64,000 nt of DNA from Candidula unifasciata (taxonomy: Eukaryota > Mollusca > Gastropoda > Stylommatophora > Geomitridae): positions 135,001 to 199,000 of the forward strand of contig CAJHNH020001111.1 of assembly GCA_905116865.2 (NCBI GenBank), written 5' to 3'. The notes under the pieces are model-generated. The model did no database searches. It was not told where the DNA came from and worked only from the letters and a program-made list of their open reading frames with translations. Made by a program: the position numbers and the translations under genes. Shown here one piece after another: positions 57,011-64,000 of the stretch (position 1 is its first letter; each line of letters opens with the position of its first letter).

Positions 57011-57799
57011 AAAGTGTCATTTTCTGTATTTACTTGCTTTAATGACTATTTTGTTTCTCAGAAGCTACTGGGCAGAATCACACGGATGGGACACACATAC
57101 ACGCACACACGCGCGCACGCACACACACACATACATCGTGGAAATATCAGAGACAATGAAAAGTGCTGTATGCGAAGCGAACAGAAGGGCCCATTCCAAA
57201 TGTCTCTTTTCTCTGATGCTGCGAAGACAAAGCTGAAGAAGTTACAGTGAAAGCAGTGACATAATAAGTTCAGGGAACACCCGGTTGGGTATTGCGTACA
57301 AAATGAAAGTTCACGATTAGGTACACACCGACTGAACAAGCTACCTAACGTTAGGTACAACGTTACTTACCGACGTATAGTCAAGACATGCAGTTTGTAA
57401 TGGACTTGTATTTTTGCTGACGGAGGAAAGGAGAAGGATAAAAGCCCAGAAGCTGGTCTTGGTATATAGGGTCTTTAGCCTTTAGGTTATATTTTAACAA
57501 AATGACGAATATTTTATGCAATCATTCTTTGTCAGTTCGACTGATCAATGTTAAACGATAAACGGAATAGACAGGACGGTATTTTAAGGCATCTATTGTA
57601 AACAGTGCAGAAAAAAACAATAGATTCTGGAGATCAGAACAAGAATTCTTAAAAGCTGTAGAAATCCTATATTAATGTACAGAAGTGAATAATTGACAGT
57701 CAGTTAATTAGTAAAAACTTATTTGTAAGCTAGAGAGATGTGGTTTTATAGATGAATGATGCGAATATCCTTGACAGATTAAAAAAAAAAAAGATGTTT
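57011..57799. other. Non-coding DNA with a CA/CG microsatellite
   Basis: (CA)n-like run 57091-57135; otherwise nothing recognised. Confidence 0.5.
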
Positions 57800-58065
57800 C
57801 GAAAGAAATGGACTCACGAAGAGAACTGATTGCCCACATCAGAAAGAGACAATCAACATTCTTTGGCCATCTGATGCGAAGGAGAAAACTTGAGTATATT
57901 ATGACAGTAGGGAAGTTAGAGGGGAGGAGATGTAGAGGCAGATGGAAAGAAAAGATGCTGGACAGTTTGATGTCATGGCATGGAGGATTATCTGTGTCAG
58001 AGTTGATTGAAAGTGCACAAGACAGAAGTTTGTGGATAGACATGACTACCAACGTCACATGGCAT
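57800..58065 (+). pseudogene. LINE reverse transcriptase C-terminus
   Basis: Open stretch reads IRKRQSTFFGHLMRRRKLEY and GRRCRGRWKEKMLDSLMSWH, then ELIESAQDRSLW, the standard ORF2 end. Its last ~90 bp is the seed of the tandem array that follows. Confidence 0.7.
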
Positions 58066-58440
58066 GGACTATGAAAGATAATCTGTGTCAGAGCTGATTG
58101 AAAGTGCACAAGACAGAAGTTTGTGGATAGACATGACTACCAACGTCACACGGCATGGACTATGAAAGATAATCTGTGTCAGAGCTGATTGAAAGTGCAC
58201 AAGACAGAAGTTTGTGGATAGACATGACTACCAACGTCACATGGCATGGACTATGAAAGATAATCTGTGTCAGAGTTGACTGAAAATACACAAGACAGAA
58301 GTTTGTGGATAGACATGACTACCAACGCCACATTGGCATAAGGGAAATCATCTGTGTCAGAGCTGATTGAAAGTGCACACGACAGAAAGTTTGTGGATAG
58401 ACATGACTAATAAAACTAGATGGTATAGACTCTAGGAAGA
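57975..58440. repeat. 91-bp tandem array made from a LINE tail, five units
   Basis: CTGTGTCAGAG recurs at 57992, 58083, 58174, 58265 and 58352, i.e. three steps of 91 and one of 87. The first unit is the coding end of the LINE fragment. Confidence 0.93.
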
Positions 58441-59014
58441 AGAAGCCTTTCCCTTCCTTCATCCACACATTTACTACAGCTGCTCACAGTCAAACATGTG
58501 ACATGGTTGCGTAAGCTGCCATCTGGATTAGACCCACGGAGCAGCTCATGTCTGTCACTCCCTGGACATGTACTACACAAGGAATCACATTCAACCCCTC
58601 AGCCACCCACATCTTACGGATTCATGCGATAGACCGAGGCTAGCCCAGGACCGAAAATAGACTTGACGAAGTTCTACGCTATACAGAGCCCTGAGTCCCC
58701 TACTGTTTAAATGATATCAACCAATCTGAGAAAACTTTAAAATCAATTCGCCTTTCAAATGTATGGTTTTTAAAAATATATTATCGTTCAATATTTTAGT
58801 AAAATAAGTGTAAAGAATTTGTCTCCAAAATACAAATATTATAATTTATAAAAGCCTCCTAAAGGTTTCTTTAAAGAAAATTACCTTTACGAACTAAAAT
58901 GATGAATTTATTGAAGCTCCCAGGCACTGTGAGACTAACTGTAGCTTAGCCAGTTTATGCCAAAATCCTGCGACTGTGATAAAATAACATTAATTATGTT
59001 TATCCATTTTACAC
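58441..59014. other. Non-coding DNA
   Basis: No recognised feature. Confidence 0.45.
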
Positions 59015-59162
59015 TTAACTCTTTGAGTCCCAAGAAACGCATCATACGTTCATAGGTTCCTACCTAGAAGCCCAATGAACGCAACATGCGCTGATTTTAT
59101 GACTCTCTTTACTACGTCCTGAGCCTGTGATGCTAAAACCCCCCTGCTACTCAAAGAGTTAA
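59015..59162. mobile_element. TTAA-flanked mini-element (piggyBac-like MITE)
   Basis: 148 bp from TTAACTCTTTGAGT to ACTCAAAGAGTTAA: a 14-base perfect inverted end including the TTAA target. Body GC-poor and non-coding. Related ends at 19493-19623 and 59889-59966. Confidence 0.75.
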
Positions 59163-59356
59163 GGTTGAATGCATGGATATGGGGATCTGAACTCACTAAA
59201 TAACTCTGGCCAACACTGCTGTAGATTACATGCCTCTGTGGACGTAATATACCCACACTAATCTCTTGCAGTCCTAACCAACGTATTCTGTGTGATCAAC
59301 TACTGTCCATAGTAATGGAACCTGGCTGGTTATTTTAATGCCCCATCTAGGGCTTC

Positions 59357-59888
59357 ATGTGTTGCGATATCTGTGACGGTTAGGTTGTGTTGCGATATCT
59401 GTGACGGTTAGGTTGTGTTGGGATATCTGTGACGGTTAGGTTGTGTTGGGATATCTGTGACGGTTAGGTTGTGTTGGGATATCTGTGACGGTTAGGTTGT
59501 GTTGGGATATCTGTGACGGTTAGGTTGTGTTGGGATATCTGTGACGGTTAGGTTGTGTTGGGATATCTGTGACGGTTAGGTTGTGTTGCGATATCTGTGA
59601 CGGTTAGGTTGTGTTGCGATATCTGTGACGGTTAGGTTGTGCTGCGATATCTGTGACGGTTAGGTTGTGCTGCGATATCTGTGACGGTTAGGTTGTGTTG
59701 CGATATCTGTGACGGTTAGGTTGTGCTGCGATATCTGTGACGGTTAGGTTGTGTTGCGATATCTGTGACGGTTAGGTTGTGTTGGGATATCTGTGACGGT
59801 TAGGTTGTGTTGCGATATCTGTGACGGTTAGGTTGTGCTGCGATATCTGTGACGGTTAGGTTGTGTTGCGATATCTGTGACGGTTAGA
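59357..59888. repeat. 28-bp satellite, 19 units
   Basis: Unit GATATCTGTGACGGTTAGGT plus TGTGTTGC, period exactly 28, with two recurrent variants (TTGGGATA / TTGCGATA / CTGCGATA). Contains TTAGG but is not telomeric. Confidence 0.95.
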
Positions 59889-59966
59889 TTATCACATTTT
59901 GTATTCATGCGAATATTGCCACCCTTGGGAATATCCTGCGAAATGTTTTGCTACTTAAAGAGTTAA
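59889..59966. mobile_element. Right end of a TTAA mini-element
   Basis: CTACTTAAAGAGTTAA at 59951-59966 matches the right end of 59015-59162; no left end found before the 28-bp array. Confidence 0.45.
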
Positions 59967-60019
59967 CTATAACTGCCGTTTTCCTCAAAAATCGACAATG
60001 CTATATAATTAAAAGACCC

Positions 60020-60270
60020 TTTCCCTCGCCTTAAGGTGTACTGGGCATACAGGACTAGCCTTATATTTTATAGACCAAATGGTAATTGGTGGGTGATGTT
60101 GCCGACATCAAGCCAGCCGTCTTTACCTTCAGGAATGCATCTGATGCCCACACAAGGCCTGGTCAACTTGGATGCCAAGGTAGTTTTTGAACAGTCCAGT
60201 CCGGCTCCGTCAGAACACGATCCCACGACATTTCGAGCCAGCCTCTAGCCGCTACACCATGGCGGCTCTC
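60020..60270 (-). mobile_element. tRNA-derived SINE, family B, full length
   Basis: Minus-strand head GAGCCGCCATGGTGTAGCGG, body, and tail ATAAAATATAAGGCTAGTCC. Confidence 0.8.
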
Positions 60271-60399
60271 GACTACGTAATAGACGACATTTGAAGCCGT
60301 TTCTATCGATGTAGACTCCGTGGATTCTATGGTGGAGAAAGGGATGGGGAAAAATCGACCAAGTGCCTAGACTCAGATTTATAGATTTGGGTGGAGGGA

Positions 60400-60775
60400 A
60401 AGTTGACCAAGTGCCCTAGAGTCAATTTTGAAGAAGGAGAGGGTAAAGAATTGATCAATTGCCCTAGACTTCATTTTGGAGAAGGAGAGGGGAAAGAATT
60501 GATCAAGCGCCCTATACATCATTTTGGAGAAGGAGAGGGGAAAGAATTGATCAAGCGCCCTAGACTTCATTTTGGAGAAGGAGAGGGGAAAGAATTGATC
60601 AAGCGCCCTAGACATCATTTTGGAGAAGGAGAGGGGAAAGAATTGATCAAGCGCCTTAGACATCATTTTGGAGAAGGAGAGGGGAAAGAATTGATCAAGC
60701 GCCCTAGACTTCATTTTGGAGAAGGAGAGGGGAAAGAATTGATCAAGCGCCCTAGACTTCATTTTGGAGAAGGAG
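60400..60775. repeat. 48-bp minisatellite, about 8 units
   Basis: Unit contains GAATTGATCAAGCGCCCTAG and CATTTTGGAGAAGGAGAGGG. Because 48 is divisible by 3 and the unit has no stop in one frame on each strand, both strands show 16-residue repeat frames (145 and 194 residues). I treat these as artefacts. Confidence 0.93.
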
Positions 60776-61189
60776 GTCTTTGGGGGTGGGGGGGGGGGGC
60801 TGTTGTGATTGGAGGGCGGAGGTCGTAAGAGGAGGGGGGAGGACAAGTGGGCTGGACTCCATTTTGGAGAAGGAAATGGGGAAGAACTGACCATGTGCCC
60901 TATTACAAGCATAAAGCTGCAGATGTCTAGGTAATTGTTTTGGTTAAATTGGTTTTGCGCCAACGAACGGATTTTGTTCGCAGCCTATCTCAATACAGAT
61001 GACGTAAATAGTGTGTGACAAGAAATGCCCATTATCCCCCCCCCCCTTTTCTTCCAATCCCCATCCCTCCCCCAACCCACCCAAGAACAAAACATTCCTA
61101 GAAAGCTTTACGAAAAAAAAAAAAAAAAACTAAAAAGACGCACACAGATACAACCAGATGTTTCGACCATACTTTTTATGATGCGCAGG
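60776..61189. other. Non-coding DNA with G-, C- and A-runs
   Basis: Homopolymers near 60789-60800, 61039-61048 and 61113-61129. Confidence 0.6.
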
Positions 61190-61570
61190 TAACTGACAGC
61201 TAAACACATTAACAACACACTCAAAGTGAGAATCGACAAATGTTATGCAATAGTCAATCCTGTTATACGCTGCAGAAACTTGGACAGTAAACAAGTACCT
61301 GGAAGATTGAATTGAGTCTCTGGAAATGTGGGTATACAGAAGAATAGGTCACACGATTTCATGGTCACATTAAAAGACATAACACGTTTTTGAAAACCTT
61401 ACTGGAGGTAAAGGTCAAAGGCAGTAGAGCAACAGTTGGGCAACGATACAAGTAGGAGGATAACTTTAGGAGATGGACGGGTTGCAGTCTGAGAGAGTGT
61501 ACAACCAAGACAAGAGACAGGACGTGTTGGGGATCCATCTCATCCAACCTTCACTGTGGAGACAGCACTT
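61190..61570 (+). pseudogene. LINE reverse transcriptase C-terminus, heavily decayed
   Basis: Pieces such as INNTLKVRIDKCYAIV, VKGSRATVGQRYK and FRRWTGCSLRECTTKTRDR follow the order of a LINE ORF2 end, with stops between. Confidence 0.5.
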
Positions 61571-62625
61571 GATTGATTTTTAAAAAAAAAAGCATAAACT
61601 GGGGCTGTGAATCTCAAACGACGAAGAAAACAGAGCTTCTGAAAAATCCGAAAGTGAACATGAAACCAAGAAGAACGGTATGAGAAGAACTATCTAAATA
61701 CTGTCTACAAAAATCGATGTTACCCATTTAATGTTTACTTAACGTCTGCACCACTGGCTTGCCTAAACTGTTCATTAATGAACTGTACTGTTGTTATAAT
61801 CTCACAGTCGCCAGGATAATTACTGTGCTGTACTTTGTAACAAATTTTCATTGTCAATTAACAGCTGCTGAACAAGTCATGTATTCTATTGACACCTCAA
61901 ACTATAGCAGTGGCGCAGACGCATATAAATATTTGGGAGTGGTATACATCTCTACAAGGGAGAGAAGCTGAAGGTGCCCACGCCTAGGTTAAATTGTTAT
62001 TTAAAAAAATAGTATGGTAATAATAATAACAATAATAGTAATCCTCTCCATTCCCCGCTGTTTGCAATTTTTTATGGGCTAAAAAATTCGTTGTAATATT
62101 ATGTTTTCGACAATTTATAATGAGGTTGCATCTCTTTTAGTTGTGCTCCAAATTTCAGAGCCCAATAAAACGATTGTTTTCTATGACTGAATGAATAACG
62201 GAATTTGAACAAAGAAGACACTATCTGCAGTTTGTACCTGTCGAGAAGGCGATACACTGCAGCTTTTAAGTTATGCAATCTGTTGCATAAGCCTTCTTTG
62301 GTCAAACAAACAGGCAATTGTTTTCGTATAAAAAAGTATCGTATGTGATTTGCTGTAGCTTATATTCATTATACCATTTTTGTAAAAACATGTACCGTCT
62401 CCACAATCGAGGTTTCCTTCAGAATACCTACCTTGGGAAAATTATGCGGCTAGACCCTAATCGTTACCACGGTGTGACTCTCTCACCACTGTCCGAATAC
62501 TATGACCGCGAAAAAAAAATTACTAGGCACACTGCCAAACTCGAACCCTTGAACTCTTACAAACGGAAATTGTTAAAGTCATCACTAATCTATATTATTG
62601 TTCATGGTCTTGAAAATCATGACAT
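61571..62625. other. Mostly unique non-coding DNA
   Basis: An open stretch on the + strand from 62318 (about 104 codons before it runs into the 17-bp array; contains KITRHTAKLEPLNSYKRKLL) has no domain I recognise. It could be an exon or relic fragment, but I do not call it. Confidence 0.4.
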
Positions 62626-62990
62626 GTATTGTGTATGTATGGGTATTGTGTATGTATGGGTATTGTGTGTGTATGGGTATTGTGTATGTATGGGTATTGT
62701 GTATGTATGGGTATTGTGTATGTATGGGTATTGTGTATGTATGGGTATTGTGTATGTATGGGTATTGTGTATGTATGGGTATTGTGTATGTATGGGTATT
62801 GTGTATGTATAGGTATTGTGTATGTATAGGTATTGTGTATGTCTGAGGTATTGTGTATGCATGGGTATTGTGTATGTATGGGTATTGTGTGTGCATGGGT
62901 ATGTGTGTGGTCATGGATATTGTGTGTGTATGGGTATGGTGTATGTATGGGTATTGTGCATGTATGGGTATTGTGTTTGCATGGGTGTTT
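62626..62990. repeat. 17-bp minisatellite
   Basis: Unit GGGTATTGTGTATGTAT, period 17 (62641 to 62658), about 21 units, increasingly degenerate to the right. Confidence 0.95.
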
Positions 62991-63336
62991 GTATGTATAT
63001 ATGTCTGTAGGGGTATTGTGTATGTATAGATATTGTGTTTGTATGTGTGTTTGTGCTTGTATGTGATTGTGTTGAGTTATGTTTGGGTTGGTGATTATAA
63101 ATGAGGGTGTATGTATATATATGAGTGTGAGTGTGTTTAAGTGTGTCAGTGTGTTTGTGCGTGCTTGATTATGTAAGAATGTATGTATATATGGTTGAAT
63201 TTGTGTATTTTTTTTATCTGTGGGTATGTGCGGGTATGTATGTATAAATGCATATATGAAAAAGCGAAAGTATTTTTATGTGTATAAATGTGTACGCATA
63301 AATATAAGTGCATATATATCTATATATATATATATA

Positions 63337-63370
<34 letters not shown>

Positions 63371-63425
63371 GATAGATATGTGTTTGTGTGTGTGTGTGTA
63401 TTAGAATTGGTGCTTGTATGTGTCT
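62991..63425. repeat. GT/AT-rich degenerate microsatellites
   Basis: TATG- and TGTG-rich DNA, pure TA near 63321-63370. Confidence 0.85.
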
Positions 63426-63442
63426 NNNNNNNNNNNNNNNNN
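63426..63442. other. Assembly gap (17 N)
   Basis: Seventeen N bases in a microsatellite-rich stretch; true length unknown. Confidence 0.99.
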
Positions 63443-63469
63443 CTTATGGGAGATTCCAGAGTGCTGTGA

Positions 63470-63645
63470 TGTTGATTCTTAATTCAGTATTCATTATAAC
63501 TTCTTTAGCAGTTGAACGGTGTGTGTGGGATCTGCCCTGTTTGTCTGCCAACCCGATTAGGATTTTTAAAAATCTCAGTGTGTAAGCCTCAAAATAGAAT
63601 CCCAGTAAGGACGGAACGATCAATCCATCGATAAAGTAACGTTCT
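63470..63645 (+). repeat. Dispersed repeat family F
   Basis: GTGGGATCTGCCCTGTT, CCCAGTAAGGA and GATCAATCCATCGA match 30790-30935. Confidence 0.5.
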
Positions 63646-63878
63646 AACTTACTGTGCATGTCATAAAAGAAGTGACTAAGAAGTGTGATGTCAGCCTTTT
63701 CACCCAGAGAAGCTGCAGTTGGGTCTAGTTCCCTACGAATGTCCCGAAACAGGCTTATCTGTAGTGACTTTTTTTCTTGATGCGTTGTGTAATGTGATTG
63801 GTTCTGTTCATGCCTGCACAGCACTTGGTAGGCCTGGAAATGAATACATTTACTAAAAATAGCATTGTGGCCGGGGGG

Positions 63879-63911
<33 letters not shown>

Positions 63912-64000
63912 GGGGGGGGGAGAGGTTAATTGTAAACCAGATGTCTTTGATAAAGCCATGATAATGTAAAATTTTCACCTAAGCCTCAGTGACAGAGGTC
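63646..64000. other. Non-coding DNA with a long G-run
   Basis: Almost pure G from about 63873 to 63920; otherwise no feature. Confidence 0.6.

Noticed and set aside
59357..59888. Telomere-like TTAGG in the 28-bp repeat
   Set aside because: One TTAGG per 28 bp, not a telomeric array.
62585..62914. His/Tyr/Thr/Pro repeat frame on the minus strand
   Set aside because: Translation of the 17-bp minisatellite.

Overview
This is eukaryotic, animal-type genomic DNA: intron-type splice acceptors, tRNA-derived SINEs, non-LTR retrotransposon relics with (ATG)n tails, MITEs, long microsatellites and a 17-base N gap (63426-63442) from draft assembly. Nothing bacterial or phage-like is present. The types of repeats and the presence of DUF229-family genes suggest a marine invertebrate, most plausibly a mollusc. 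That assignment is an inference from general impression; no marker in the window fixes the species.

Only two convincing host genes are visible. They are paralogues on the + strand about 41 kb apart (2013-3965 and 45603-47561; 650 and 652 residues). Each encodes a membrane-anchored, lumenal or extracellular enzyme-like protein of the DUF229 branch of the alkaline-phosphatase/sulfatase superfamily. In both, the whole enzyme lies in a single long exon that begins just upstream of the ATG at a good splice acceptor. All predicted metal ligands and the nucleophile Thr are kept in both copies. A sampled block shows far more silent than replacement changes, so both look functional. Their upstream exons and promoters were not identified.

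The rest is accessory DNA. 1-1365 holds an old LINE relic split by a younger LINE with an 11-bp target duplication. 4650-8375 holds an SINE-like copy, a frameshifted LINE carrying a restriction-like endonuclease (RLE), and a Tc1/mariner relic. 8700-14150 holds two large GAA/TTC arrays in opposite orientation and a 369-bp MITE with an 8-bp target duplication. 15690-23545 holds LINE relics and three satellites (32, 26 and 12 bp units) with SINE and MITE insertions. 26920-30935 holds further LINE pieces and SINEs. 31428-32970 is a second, 5'-truncated RLE LINE beside an almost pure 1.8-kb (TATG)n array. 35937-44612 holds a 61-bp satellite and many SINEs. 44573-45464 is an inverted duplication ending about 115 bp before the acceptor of the second DUF229 gene. 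47750-49095 holds ATC-rich DNA and a second MITE of the same family. 49998-60775 holds SINEs, a 2.5-kb 16-bp satellite with higher-order structure, a 91-bp tandem array made from a LINE tail, and 28-bp and 48-bp arrays. 61190-64000 holds a last LINE relic, a 17-bp array and the gap.

I found no gene cluster that would count as a new defence or biosynthetic system. The most interesting signals are the constrained DUF229 pair with its moved start codon, the foldback next to the second copy, the two MITE families, the nested retrotransposon insertion, and the higher-order satellite. All identity statements were made by eye.
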